64,000 nucleotides of DNA from Peromyscus leucopus (GCF_004664715.2 NC_051069.1:72562647-72626646), one strand, 5' to 3'. Shown: positions 34,531 through 45,719, counted from the first letter of the stretch. Made by a program: numbers and translations. The notes: generated by a model from the sequence alone, not told the origin.

Positions 34531-35042
34531 GTCCATGTTGCAATGTTTGTTCATGCCCTAGACATCTCCCCTACTTAGTATCCTTCATCACGAATTTGGA
34601 CTCAATAGATAATAGATTCCAGTGGAGAATACACTTGTGTGGTCAATGTGATGTCTCCTACCTGTAAGGGTCTCCACACAGTGCCCTCACAGAATGCTGA
34701 AATGAAGAGGCCAGTGCTAAGAGAGGGGGAAAAGCTAATTCTCCCACTCTGCAGAACGGCTGGGGAAGCTGAGGGTACTGCATGCCACGGGCTTAACACT
34801 GTGCTTCCTGTCAGGGCTGGAATGAAGAAGAGCGAGGATTCAAGTCACTCATTTACACCGAACATGCATTGACTGTCAGAATTTTCCACTCTGTGAAAAG
34901 CACCGTGTCCACAGAAGACAAGACATTTCAGCACACGTGTTTGAGGTCACTTGCTTATTGTCAGTGGAGTTAGTTTTCATTGGCTATAAAATCAAAAGTC
35001 TATGAGGGCAAAATAAAAATGTATACAAAGGGAGGGAAAGAG
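34531..35042. other. Intergenic DNA, no recognised feature
   Basis: No gene supported. Confidence 0.4.
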
Positions 35043-35048
35043 GCCAGT

Positions 35049-35565
35049 TGCTGTGGGATGTTAATGTATGTCCTGTGGGAGCCCTTCTTGGGTTCTTTGT
35101 GGCGTTACCCAGCAGGTCCGTATAGAGGATGATTAGGACCATGGGCCTGAGTGCAGGTGTTTGAGATGGTCTGCACTTGGCTGTGCTGGGGGATGGTCTG
35201 TATGTCAAGTTGTTCTGATTGATCAATAAATAAAACCTGATCGGCTGTGGCTAGGCAGGAAGGATAGGCGGGACTAACAGAGAGGAGAAATAAAAGGACA
35301 GGAAGGCAGAAGGACTGGCTGCAGCCGCCGCCATGACCAGCAGCATGTGAAGACGCCGTTAAGCCACCAGCCACGTGGCGAGGTATAGATTTGTAGAAAT
35401 GCGTTACTTTAAGATATAAGAATAGTTAGGAAGCCTGCCACGGCCATACAGTTTGTAAGCAATATAAGTCTCTGTGTTTACTTGGTTGGGTCTGAGCGGC
35501 TGTGGGACTGGCGGGTGACAGAGATTTGTCCTGACTGTGGGCAAGGCAGAAAAACTCAAGCTACA
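35049..35565 (+). mobile_element. Solo LTR, family A, long form
   Basis: 517 bp, TGCTGTGGGATGTTAATG start and CAAGCTACA end, perfect 6-bp duplication GCCAGT (35043-35048, 35566-35571). About 100 bp near its start are absent from the copy at 38023, while CATACAGTTTGTAAGCAATA and the end are nearly identical. Confidence 0.9.
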
Positions 35566-35571
35566 GCCAGT

Positions 35572-36598
35572 AATATCTGAGAAGTTCTCCTTTACCTCAT
35601 GGAGGCATTGCTGATGCATTAGATGTTTGGCCAGAAAAGGAAAGGCCATCCTCAATGCTGGCTTTCATTCTAGAATTGGCCCTCCCTTTCCAGACCTGGG
35701 TCTAGACCGACCTCTTCCTGACCTCTCCCTTGGATGTCTACCTGCTCTGTCCCCTCCCCACTCTCAGGGGATTTCCCAATCGGAGGCGTGTTTTCCTTTG
35801 TTCTTGGCTATTCAAGTGTCTGCCCAGCTTTATCCACCCCTGGTACACAGCATGGTTAAGGCATAGAATTATTGGAGTTAGCAGATTTTTTTTCCTGTGA
35901 CAATTATTGATGGTTCATTCACACACAGTTGATCTAACAGCTATACTTATCCAAGCGGCCACATAGCTCCAGTCCCATTATCGGTCAAGATCTCAAACTC
36001 ACCTCCAGTCATGGGTCATCCTGATTGCCTGTATTACAAAGGCAGTTTCGTTTTCTTCTAATGCAGCAAATATACTGTGGACACAGAGCTAGAGGAGGCT
36101 GGCTAAAAGCTTATCCATTTATTGACTAAAGGCAGGCAGGCCATTCCAGGACCATTTCTCATGTATCCCAGTAAATGGAAGTGTGATTGCATTTCTGTAC
36201 ATGGAAAGTGCATTTCTGATGTCAAATTAGAGAACTGTAGAACTATCGTTATCCAATCCATTTTAGGGATAATGCTTGCTTTCCCATACCCTGGCTTTAC
36301 ACTTACTTCTTCAAAGACTCCAAGGCATTTTGCTGACATCCATATTTTACAGAGAAGGGAGGCAGGATGATAAAGTCCTTTGTGGTAAGGGGAGAAAACT
36401 CAAAAACAGCAAATCAGGGGGAAAAATAGAAATCAGACTGTGGCTGTAAGTTCAAGAGCGCTGGGGATTAGTCAAATCTTCTGGATGTTCACTTAACTCA
36501 TGTGCTCACCTGTCGAAAGCATACGTTTCTTTAATTCTCTATGCATTTCTTGAAACTGTGCAAATTGAAAACTAGGACTAAATCTTTAAAAAAGATTA
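35572..36598. other. Intergenic DNA, no gene
   Basis: A weak reverse MIR trace (CATATTTTACAGAGAAGGGA) lies near 36341-36360; otherwise nothing recognised. Confidence 0.4.
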
Positions 36599-36600
36599 GA

Positions 36601-36818
36601 AGGGCTAGAAAGATGGCTCAGTGGTTAAGAGTGCTTATTGCTCTTACAAAAGAACCAAGACCAGTTCTCAGCACCCATGGGGCAGCTCACAGTTCCTCCT
36701 GGAACTCCAGCTCCATGGGGAGCTGATGGATCCGGCCTCCCCAGGCACCTGAACTCACATCCACACCTCCCCCCACAGTGATACACACAGATATGTATAA
36801 ATAAATCTTTAAAGTGTG
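36601..36818 (+). repeat. B3-type SINE
   Basis: AGGGCTAGAAAGATGGCTCA head, CTGGAACTCCAGCTCCATGG body and TATAAATAAATCTTTAAAG tail. Confidence 0.88.
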
Positions 36819-37161
36819 TAGATTCTTAGAGCTAGAAGAGCCTCACAAAGTGTGAGCTTCAGCTTGGAGAGATGGCCACAGTGTGGCACCCTTGAAGCCA
36901 ATGGGACAGCTGCACCCTAAGCCTGCCTGACTCACAGTGGGGCCTGCTCCTTGTTTCCACAAATATTCACAGTGGGTCATCAGTCATGCACATGACAGAT
37001 GTGGCCCTTTGTTATAGAAACAGATGATTCTCATTAGTCTTATTAATGGCATTAAGATAAATCACCCTTCTGTTCAGCAGGGATTGAATCAAAAGGGCTA
37101 GACTTTATTTATGTAAGATAAATGACTCCTAAGGTAACTTAGCAAGGCATTCTTTACATTC
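36819..37161. other. Intergenic DNA, no recognised feature
   Basis: No gene or repeat supported. Confidence 0.4.
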
Positions 37162-37167
37162 ATAATT

Positions 37168-37648
37168 TGTTTTTTTTAACTCTTTGTTCTTTGAGGGGTC
37201 CACTACCCAACTCCCAAATAAATACACGGAGGCTTATTCTTATAAATGCCTGGCCTTAGCTTGGCTTATTTCTAGGCAACTTTTCTTAAATTATCTCACC
37301 TTTTGCATCTGGGCTTTTATCTTTTTCAATTTCTATATATCTTTACTTCTTACTCCGTGGCTGGCTGTGTAGCTGGGTGGCTGTTCTCCTACATCCTCTC
37401 TTCTCCTTTTCATGCTCCTCCTATTTATTCTCTCTGCCTGCCAGGCCCGCCTGTCCTTTCTCCAGCCTGGCTATTAGCCCGTTCAGCTCTTTATTAAACC
37501 AATCAGGTGTTTTAGACAGACAAAGAATCACAGCTTCACAGAGTTAAACAAAAGCAACATAAAAGAATGCAACACATCTTTGCATCATTAAACAAAGGTC
37601 CCACAGCATCAACAAAGGTAATGCAATTTTAACTAATACTCCACAACA
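37168..37648 (-). mobile_element. Solo LTR, family B, reverse
   Basis: 481 bp, plus-side end CTCCACAACA, ATAATT/ATCATT flanks (37162-37167, 37649-37654; one mismatch). AAATAAATACACGGAGGCTT and TTTTAGACAGACAAAGAATC are shared with the other family B copies. Confidence 0.85.
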
Positions 37649-37654
37649 ATCATT

Positions 37655-38016
37655 AGGATCAGGCAATAGCTGGTTCTCTGGTTCTGGCTACTCCCTCTGG
37701 CTTCAGGGCAGGCCGAACGTTTTTCTTACTGTGCTCCACACCTGGTTTAGGTCCCCTGTACTGATTATACGATCGTCATCTTTGTCTTACCTTCGGTCTG
37801 GGGGACAGGAGACTGGCCATCCATGGCACATAGTAGTCAGTCAAGTGAGAATTATCCACTTAATTGAGTATGTATTCTAGTTTGGATAGTTAATGCGTGA
37901 GTTTGGAGGGCAATATTTTAACCTGTTTCTCCCCATGTAAATGTAGGTGTGTTAGGGATGGGTCACCCTGACTGTCCCTTTGGCTCCAAAATATTTTATC
38001 CTCATGTTAGCCTCAA
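37655..38016. other. Intergenic DNA between two LTRs
   Basis: No gene or named repeat supported. Confidence 0.4.
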
Positions 38017-38022
38017 CTTGGA

Positions 38023-38437
38023 TGCTATGGGATGTTCTATATGTTAAACGTGTTTTGCTCTGATTGGTTAATAAATAAAACACTGATTGGCCAGTAGCCA
38101 GGCAGGAAGTATAGGTGGGACAAGGAGAGAGGAGAATTCTGGGAAGTGGAAGGCTGAGGCAGAGAGCGGCTGCCAGCCACTGCCAGCCGCTGCCATGACA
38201 AGTGAGAAGTAAGGTAACGGTAAGCCATGAGCCATGTGGCAACTTATAGACTAATAGATATGGGTTAATTTAAGATAGAAGAACGAGATAACAAGGAGCC
38301 TGCCACGGCCATACAGTTTGTAAGCAATATAAGTCTCTGTGTTTACTTGGTTGGGTCTAAGCAGCTGCAGGACTGGCAGGTGAGAGAGATTTGTCCTGAC
38401 CGTGGGCCAGGCAGGACTGGAGAAAACTTCAGCTACA
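38023..38437 (+). mobile_element. Solo LTR, family A
   Basis: 415 bp, TGCTATGGGATGTTC start and TTCAGCTACA end, CTTGGA/TTTGGA flanks (38017-38022, 38438-38443). Blocks AATAAATAAAACACTGATTG and GCCAGTAGCCAGGCAGGAAG are intact. Confidence 0.88.
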
Positions 38438-38605
38438 TTTGGATCCAAAGCCTAATTTTCCTGAAAGAGGACAGCCCCTGCCCCAACTGCTCCATAAAAG
38501 GGTGTATGTATCCTCTCTGCTCATTGTCCTCCTTTGTAAAGGATAACAACAGCAAGGTTTGTCCTGTGGCTTACGTTAAATAAGGATGTGAGACACCTAG
38601 AAAAC

Positions 38606-39004
38606 ATTCTGTAGGCTGTCTTTTGGTCTTATTGACTGTGTCTTTTGCCCTACAAAAGCTTCTCAGTTTCAAGAGGTCCCATTTATTAATTGTTGTGTTC
38701 AGTGTTTGTGCTGTTGGTGTTATAATTAGGAAGTGATCTCCTGTGTCCATGCGTTCAAGTGTACTTCCTACTTTCTCTTCTATTAAGTTTAGTGTAACTG
38801 TATTTATGTTGAGGTCTTTGATCCACTTGGACTTGAGTTTTGTGCATGGTGACAGATATGGATCTATTTGTAATCTTTTACATATTGACATCCAATTATG
38901 CCAGCACCATTTGTTGAAGATACGTTATTTTTTCCATTGTATAGTTTTGGCTTCTTTGTCAAATATCAGGTGTTCATATGTGCGTGGATTAATGTCAGGG
39001 TATT
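38606..39004 (-). mobile_element. L1 ORF2 fragment
   Basis: The reverse frame reads through typical ORF2 C-terminal residues (LSPCTKLKSKWIKDLN, LNLIEEKVG, KWDLLKL.SFC.AKDTVNKTKRQ). Both ends are cut: the last residues and the 3' UTR are missing, so it is not a simple 5'-truncated insertion. Confidence 0.9.
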
Positions 39005-39039
39005 CAATTCATACATACACATTTCATCCTCAAAAGACT

Positions 39040-39215
39040 ATGAGTGCTGTGGAGGTTAACTGTCCCAGGAGCAGTCTGACTTTGGAGACTAGGGTCCAGG
39101 TGCAAATCCTTGCTCAGTATATACATTTGAGAGTGATTGAGAAAGACTTCTGGTCTCTACATGGATGTGAATATACCTACACACCTGTGCCTGAGCACAC
39201 ATGCACATGTGTCAA
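39040..39215 (+). repeat. Composite SINE 3' part, diverged
   Basis: GAGAGTGATTGAGAAAGACT, TTCTGGTCTCTACATGG and a CACACCTGTGCCTGAGCACA tail follow the composite SINE end. Confidence 0.5.
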
Positions 39216-39276
39216 AAAATTAACATGTTTAACAGCCTGACCAGTTTATAAAAAAAAGAATCTTTCTTGACTTAAA

Positions 39277-39356
39277 AGAAAGAAAGAAAGAAAGAAAAAA
39301 AGAAAGAAAGAAAGAAAGGAAGGAAGAAAGGAAGAAAGGAAGAAAGAGAAAGAGAG

Positions 39357-39431
<75 letters not shown>

Positions 39432-39437
39432 AAAAGA
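39277..39437 (+). repeat. (GAAA)n polypurine tract
   Basis: About 160 bases of nearly pure GAAA with short AAGG and GAGAGA interruptions; all-purine strand. Confidence 0.97.
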
Positions 39438-39440
39438 AAA

Positions 39441-39700
39441 CATTCAGAAGCACTCAATAAATGACAGTCATTGTTATTTTCACTGTTAGGTGACAGGTTT
39501 TCCTCTAATTGCTCAATCAATTTGCCTCCAATTAACTACAGTAAATAACTTAAATCTCCAATCTAAAAATAGTTATTATAGACTTCAATACTGAGCAAAT
39601 CCAAATTCCAAACGACAGCTCAGCTACTTACTCCTGTGTAACCCCAGAAGGGTCATGTGACTATCCAGAACCTCAGTATCCTCATCCATTAAAAATATGA
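39441..39700 (+). repeat. MIR fragments
   Basis: GAAGCACTCAATAAATGACA at 39446 is the MIR 3' end, and GCTACTTACTCCTGTGTAAC with CCTCAGTATCCTCATCC at 39622-39690 is the MIR core. They are out of normal order, so two copies are likely. Between them is AT-rich DNA. Confidence 0.55.
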
Positions 39701-39710
39701 AGTATTTTAC

Positions 39711-40078
39711 TAGGGAGATGCCTCAGGGGGTGACATCACTTGCCATGAAAGCCCAGTGACCTGAGTTCAGCTCCTCAGAACCCACATACAAGTCAGGCCT
39801 AATCGCATAAGTACCTGTGCCTGCAGTGTGTTTGCGGGGGAGTGGGAGGCAGAGATGGCTCTAGAAACTTACAGGCCAGCTGGCTGGGTTCATGCAGTGC
39901 CAGGCGACCTCGTCTTGAAGTGGGAAAGCAAGGACTGCCACCCAGAGGTTGTCATCTGACCTCCACACACATGCTGTGGCATGCAGGAGCTCTCTCTCAC
40001 ACACATGAACGCACATACACAGAGAGCACATACACACACACTTGCATATCACACACACACACACACACACACACACAA
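39711..40078 (+). repeat. Composite tRNA-B1 SINE, complete
   Basis: tRNA-like head (GGAGATGCCTCAGGGGGTGA), B1-like middle, GTTGTCATCTGACCTCCACA, and an (AC)n end at 40051-40077. It is the best full copy of this SINE type in the window. Confidence 0.72.
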
Positions 40079-40084
40079 TTTTAA

Positions 40085-40545
40085 AAAAAATTAATTGCAT
40101 CATTCTGCATCTTTGCTTCTCCATGGGATTTAGTATAGGTAAGGAACTGGCCAGCCAAATGCCTGAAGAAACCAAACATCATAAATTCACAGTGTCCCAC
40201 AAAGGGAGACCTGAGGTTTTATAACTTCACCTCTGGGAAAGAGCACATGCTCTTTTGGCCTCTCTCGAGAAAATGTGTTCTCTCCTAAATTCTGTTTTCC
40301 TATTTATAGTATATAGTGACTTCTGCCAGCATCCCCCACAATGATGTCACTCTCCAACCCCACCTTTACCTGGGAACTCCCGGTTGATCAGGGATCTGAC
40401 AATAAGTGGGTGGGAAACGTGTTTGGAAAGGATGGTGGTTGGACCCTACTTGCAATGATAATGCAGTGAAATACAAGTGTCTGTGTCTTGTGGACCATTG
40501 CACAACACAGAAACCATTCTTACTTGTCTTCAAACTGCAACTTGA
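40085..40545. other. Intergenic DNA, no recognised feature
   Basis: No gene supported. Confidence 0.4.
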
Positions 40546-40848
40546 TGTCTTAAGGGTGTCTATTGCTGTGATAAAACACCATGATCAAAAGCAACTTTGG
40601 GTGGACAGGTTTTATTTGAGCTTACAAATCCTGGATCACACTCCATCACCTGACAGGAGTGGGCAGGATCTCGAGGCAGGAACCTGGAGGAAAGATCTGA
40701 AGCAGAGACCATGGAGGAACACTGCTTTACTTGGTCCTCATGGCTTGCTCAGCCTGCTTCAATACACAATTCAGGAACACCTGCTGAGGGTGGTACTACT
40801 TACCAAGGGCTGGGCTCTCCCACATCAATAATTAATAGTAATAGTAAA

Positions 40849-40849
<1 letters not shown>

Positions 40850-40891
<42 letters not shown>
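40850..40891 (+). repeat. (AAT)n microsatellite
   Basis: About 14 AAT units in the MaLR-like repeat. Confidence 0.95.
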
Positions 40892-40981
40892 GCCTACAGA
40901 CTTGCCTACAGGCAGTCTGATGGAGGTGTTTTCTTAATTGAGGTTCCTGTGTCCAGATAGCTCTAGCTTCTGTCAAGTTGA

Positions 40982-41019
40982 CAAAACAAACAAACAAACA
41001 AACAAACAAACAAACAAAC
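40982..41019 (+). repeat. (AAAC)n microsatellite
   Basis: About nine AAAC units, directly after the GTTGAC terminus of the repeat. Confidence 0.95.
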
Positions 41020-41384
41020 AACCTAACCAGCATCCCTGAGATGTTTTGGCAACAAACAAGTTTACCTAGGGTAAACTCAGTTCTCTTCTCTTGAGCTCAC
41101 ATCATCAGAAACCACGAAGAAGCAGCTCAAATCTACCTGGTTTCAGAGGAGTCCACTTAGCTCAGTATTGCACATTTGTTAGACAAGTCCTCCAACAATC
41201 TGCAAAATGTATCGAAACAGAATTCGTCTAGTCACTGGGTGAGAAGTGCTGGAATTACTGATTCTATGAGTTTAGCAGACACTGGCCAGCACCACCCACC
41301 TCCATCCTTCCTGGCCACCAAGGATCTGTGGGTACACCTCAGGGATATCTCATTACTGGCTCTTATCATTGGCTGCGGATATGC

Positions 41385-41725
41385 TTTATCGTTTCAAAAG
41401 TACCTGAGACAATCAAGTTGTGGGGAGGAAAGGTTTACTTTGGCTCTTAGTTCTAGAAGTTTCAATTTCTCCTTGGTCAACTCTGTTGTTCCTACAAGGC
41501 AGCACATCATGGTGGGAGTGTCTGTGGAGGCACTGGACTCATGGCCAAGAAGAAAAAAGAGAAAGAGGATGAGGCCAGGATCTCTTTGCCCTGTTCAAGG
41601 ACTTGTCCACAGTAACCTAAAGGCTTCTCCCTAGATCCTGTTCTTGAATTTCCTACCACCTCCCCAGGCTGGCAAACGAGTCTTTGATGCATGTGCCTTT
41701 GGGAGACATTTCAAGGGCAACTCAT
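41385..41725 (-). repeat. Old MaLR-like repeat
   Basis: GGTTTACTTTGGCTCTTAGT, GGCAGCACATCATGGTGGGA and CTGGACTCATGGCCAAGAAG follow the order of an old MaLR internal/LTR consensus; diverged. Confidence 0.5.
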
Positions 41726-42285
41726 GGCAGGTATGGGAAGAGGTTCTGCCCAGGACCATGGACAGCCAGTGTGTCTGGGACATTTTTTAACTGACAAGTG
41801 GGGGTGGATACCTCAGCAGGGCTGATTAACCACCAAAGCAAGCACCATCCAGCTGATGAAAGACAAAGCCAGACTGGGACTTTCGGAGCCAGGAATGAAA
41901 GCAATCTGCGGCTCAAAAAAAGGAACGTTTTGAAACTCTGCTTCATTCTTATCCCAGCATCAAGCCTAGTATCAAAATCTGTCTGTTCGAGTATCTAAGG
42001 CTTCATTCTTAAAATGCCTGAAAAGCTAATGAATGAAGAAAAGGGCTGCAGTTCTTTTACATTTTATACTGGGTAACACAGGCTCATTTTAAACTATTAT
42101 CTGGGTGTTTATAGTATACATTCCAGCCTTTACTTTCTGGTGTATTTCAGGGAAAACGGTGTGGAGAAGGGGTTAAAGTCACTCTCCACATCTGACAGTG
42201 TTTGTCCTCAGAGATCAGGCTTTTGTGTAAACTTGAGGCAATGTTTGCATGGACTTTGGAACCCTTACCTGAGGTTGCTCCTGGG
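41726..42285. other. Intergenic DNA, no recognised feature
   Basis: No gene supported. Confidence 0.4.

Positions 42286-42290
<5 letters not shown>

Positions 42291-42340
<50 letters not shown>
42291..42340 (+). repeat. (CA)25 microsatellite
   Basis: Pure CA tract. Confidence 0.98.
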
Positions 42341-42341
<1 letters not shown>

Positions 42342-42344
<3 letters not shown>

Positions 42345-43370
42345 TTTGACATATCCTTTTCCCTAAAGAAACACCATTCAGAACATTTAAGGGACGTGAA
42401 ACAGGGTCCTTTCTTACCAGAGCTTTGGCCCCGGAGAGGTGGAGGAAGGAAGGAAGTGGGCAGCACTGTGGGAGAAGGCAGAAGACTTCTGTGGTACCCA
42501 GGGAAGGTGCTTTATGCATATGTGATACTGTGGCTGAACACAGCCCCAGCTCGTAGGTTATGCTTTTCCTCTGTAAGTGTCCTCTGTGCCCTCCCAAGAC
42601 TCCTGCTTCATCGTTGCTCCGGGGAGACACAGGACATGATGGGCAGTCCAATCCTCGGAAGAGAGCTACTATAACGGCAGGCAGAGGACTCGGGGACAAG
42701 GGAGGGAGAGCCACCCAGTCAGAAAGAGCTGACCTTTCCTGGGTTAGAAAGAGTTCCTCAGGTCTCTACCCAGAAACAAAGTGCACTGTGGGCCCTGCTG
42801 GGGTGCTGTTATAAGGGGCCAGGCCTCAAGAGGATGACTGTAGGGTGCTCCTCATGAGGACACCCTTAGGCCCTTAGTTCCCAGATTGAGTGAGGAGCAT
42901 GTGGCAGCTGCAGAGTCTCCAGACTCCCTCACGGTGAGGCTCCTAGAGCACCGTGGACTGAATACTCATGTTCCTGCAAAACTGACATGGCATGGTGAAG
43001 CCATACACCAACTCGCTGTCTTAGGAAGCAGAGCCCTGGGGAAGCAGCCAGGCACAGGATGGGTGCTAAATGACACTCACTGAATGGTGATCGGATTATG
43101 ACCTTGAGAGCTAAGATCTGAACTTGCATTTCCTGTGGGAGTCAAACGCAGGACCTTAGCGGAACTACTAGCACTTCATTTCAGTGCGTTTTAGTAGCAC
43201 ACTATTAATTTATAATAATTGGGACTTTAAGGAGGTCTAGATTTCTCATGATACACAGCAGGAAGGGAAAATCTACAGAAACATAGTATGATTTTGGAGA
43301 AATATGAATTCCTTTTTTTCCTCCTTTTTTTAAAAAAATTTTCCTTCTCCTGTCTCTGTCTCCTCTCTCT
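42342..43370. other. Intergenic DNA, no recognised feature
   Basis: Open frames here lack any family match; no repeat could be named. Confidence 0.4.
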
Positions 43371-43371
43371 G

Positions 43372-43704
43372 TTTGGGTATGTATGGTGAGGGTGGGGGTG
43401 CGTGTGGCGCGGAGGCCAAGGTTGATGATGCTGGCTTACTTCCTCAGTCACTCTCCACCTTGTTTACTTATCCGAGTCAGGATTGGTCTCTGGACCTGAA
43501 GCATGCTAATTTGGCTGAGCTGGCTGGCAGGCATGGAAGGCCCAAAGCTCCTTCTGTGTAGTCGGCCCCCCCCCTGGCCCCGCCCCCGCTGAGATTATGG
43601 GTCTGGGCTTCCACAGCTGGTGTTTCGTGTGAGTGATGGGAATCCAGATTCAGGTCCTCATACAGGTGTGGCAAGCACTTTACTGATTAAGCCACCACCC
43701 CACC
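43372..43704 (-). repeat. Composite tRNA-B1 SINE, reverse
   Basis: GGAGGCCAAGGTTGATGATG, CAGTCACTCTCCACCTTG, GGTCTCTGGACCTGAAGCAT and, at the head, CAAGCACTTTACTGATTAAG. The middle carries a C-rich run at 43566-43588. Confidence 0.7.
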
Positions 43705-44235
43705 CCCTCTTCTGCTCTTACCCACCCCCATCACCCCAATCTCCTTTTCTTCTTGCCTTGGAAGATGTGCTACATTGGACAAGGAACTTCTGCTCACCGG
43801 GCACATTGACACCGAGGCCCTGAAGGGCTTCCTACAACCCTAGCCTATGAAGATACTGAACGAGACACCATGTCACGCTGGGGAGTGTGAATGACGCCCG
43901 GAAGTGTGAATGACGCCCGGAAGTGCAAAGCCTGTCGTGAACAGTCTTGAGGAAATACTGCACAACTGCCTCGTCAGCAGAATCTGAAGTTGCTCGATGT
44001 TGGTGTGGACACTTTTTCCTTCAAAGCATCATTTCCTGCTCATTTTAAACTTCAAATTTGAAAAGAGGAGCTGCGAACATTCTATACATCTCACATTTTA
44101 GAGCTGGAAGGTTCTAAAGAAAAATGTTTTAAGCTTTCCGCTATGATCCACAGTAAGAAAAACACCCACACATGACCCCTTCACATGCCAAGATCCAACA
44201 CTAATTTCTATATGTTCTCTGGCTTGCAGTTTATC
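43705..44235. other. Intergenic DNA with a 19-bp tandem duplication
   Basis: No gene supported; the duplication at 43884-43925 is described separately. Confidence 0.5.
43884..43925 (+). promoter_or_regulatory. Tandem TGACG plus ETS motif pair (candidate)
   Basis: Two exact 19-bp units (43884-43902, 43903-43921), each with TGACG, a CRE half-site, and CCCGGAAGTG, a full ETS/GABPA consensus. Function is inferred only from motif identity. Confidence 0.35.
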
Positions 44236-44237
44236 CT

Positions 44238-44430
44238 TTTTAAAATTGCATTTTTATTTATTTTGTGTGCATGAAGGTGGAGGGCACTTATCCCAGAGAA
44301 TGCCTACGGGGACAGAGAACAACTTGTAGATTCAAGTTGCCATTTTCTGTCAGGTGGTCCCAGGGCTCAAACTCAGGTCACCAGGCTTGGTGTTAGGCCC
44401 TTTTACCTGATGAGCAATCTCACGGGCCCT
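44238..44430 (-). repeat. B3-like SINE, diverged
   Basis: CATTTTTATTTATTTTGTGT tail, CAGGGCTCAAACTCAGGTCA B-box side and CTGATGAGCAATCTCACGGG head. Confidence 0.7.
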
Positions 44431-44519
44431 TATTTGTTGCTTATTCTAATTCATAATTTAGTATTTGCTTTGACCCATTAAGTTGGGTCCAAGTTTAAAA
44501 AATGCTATCCAAATTACAA

Positions 44520-44612
44520 ATTCAAATTAACTTGTTTAGGGTCACACAGGAATCAGTTATGGAGAAACATGTGAGGAAAAGCAAGGACTAGAACTCAGGT
44601 CTCCAGTTCATG
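44520..44612 (-). repeat. MIR fragment
   Basis: TTAACTTGTTTAGGGTCACA and ACTAGAACTCAGGTCTCCAG follow the reverse MIR core. Confidence 0.5.
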
Positions 44613-44809
44613 GACTTTCATGGCATGGGTCAATTACTGGATTCAGTGACAAGCCGTTAGATAAGTATTTTTGGAGTAGACACTGTTTGATGGAGCCAAA
44701 GTGACTAATTAGTAGTTCACAGTTATTCAAACCATTGCTGGTAGTGGTCATCCCTCTCCAACTCATGTTATCAGAAGGTAAAGCCAGGGTAACCTTCATT
44801 CTCCATATT

Positions 44810-44857
44810 CATCCATCCATCCATCCATCCATCCATCCATCCATCCATCCATCCATC
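44810..44857 (+). repeat. (ATCC)n microsatellite
   Basis: Twelve ATCC/CATC units. Confidence 0.96.
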
Positions 44858-45150
44858 ATCCACCCATTTATTCATTCACTCACTCTCCCTCCATCTGCTT
44901 TATAGACCTAATGTTGAAGGGCAATGAGGTTGGACTTACAAAGATAGTTGAGTCTCACATCTATACCAAAGGGAATCCCAGTCCAGGAATTTACGATGTA
45001 AGTGATACTGACGCAGATTCAGCATGGACTTGTAGGGTGCCACAAAAGAAGACACTTAGATCAGCATGAGGAACCCAGGAAGATCGCCCAAAGTGACACT
45101 TGAGTCAGGTATCGAAGAAAGTCTGCCAACTGGCTTGACATAATTTAGGC

Positions 45151-45378
45151 CAGCGAATCTCAACCTGTGGGCTGAGGCCCCTTTTGGAGTTGAATGACTC
45201 TTTTCCTGGGGCTGCCTAAGACCATCTGCATATCAGATATTGACATTACAATTCTCAACAGTAGCAAAATTATAGCTATGAAGTCGCAATGAAAATAATT
45301 TTATGGTTGGTGGTCACCACAACACGAGGAACTGTATTAAAAAGTTGGAGGGAGCATTAGGAAGGTTGAGGACCACTG
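45151..45378 (+). mobile_element. URR1-type hAT DNA transposon remnant
   Basis: 228 bp with inverted ends CAG(C/T)G-(A/T)CTCAACCT and AGGTTGAGGACCACTG. Flanks ATTTAGGC (45143-45150) and CTTTAGGC (45379-45386) form an 8-bp target duplication with one mismatch, the hAT size. The middle holds the typical ATGAAGTCGCAATGAAAATA. Non-coding (MITE-like). Confidence 0.92.
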
Positions 45379-45604
45379 CTTTAGGCAAAACCATAAAAAG
45401 TAGAGAAAATGGGAATTTCAAGGGAGAGAGGGAGCCAGACTCAGTGGAGAGAGGCACTGATGGGGGGCTGTGGAGAATGAGGTTACCAAAGTGAAGACAT
45501 AAAACACTCGTTGTACTGAGATATTCTGGCTCACATACACAAATGTTCTACCATTTTGGGAAGCACAGGAAAGACCTTCCAAATCTGTTTACATTTCAGA
45601 CTGT

Positions 45605-45718
45605 CTTGTGAGAAGATGTTCCCCTTAAAGGGCTGTCATCAGGATTAAGTGTGAACACACAGGCAGAGTGCCTCGTCTAGTTTCTGACACTCATTAAACA
45701 TTTGACAAATTATTTTTA
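45605..45718 (+). repeat. MIR 3' part
   Basis: GGATTAAGTGTGAACACACA and GACACTCATTAAACATTTGA follow the MIR 3' end. Confidence 0.6.
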
Positions 45719-45719
45719 A

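Larger units (their letters stand above)
40548..41036 (-). repeat. MaLR-like repeat carrying two microsatellites
   Basis: GTCTATTGCTGTGATAAAAC start, CTTGCTCAGCCTGCTTCAAT, GCTGGGCTCTCCCACATCAA, and CTTCTGTCAAGTTGACAAAA end. It carries (AAT)n at 40850-40891 and (AAAC)n at 40982-41019. Confidence 0.75.

Noticed and set aside
38743..39240. Open frame of 165 residues on the + strand
   Set aside because: It is antisense to an L1 ORF2 fragment and runs on into a SINE remnant.
39229..39520. Leu/Phe/Ser repeat peptides
   Set aside because: Translation of the GAAA tract; no gene.
41176..41634. Open frame of 152 residues
   Set aside because: It overlaps an old MaLR-like repeat and shows no domain, codon or splice support.
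42265..42714. Reverse open frame with a Cys-Val run
   Set aside because: The run is the translated CA microsatellite; the rest has no family match.
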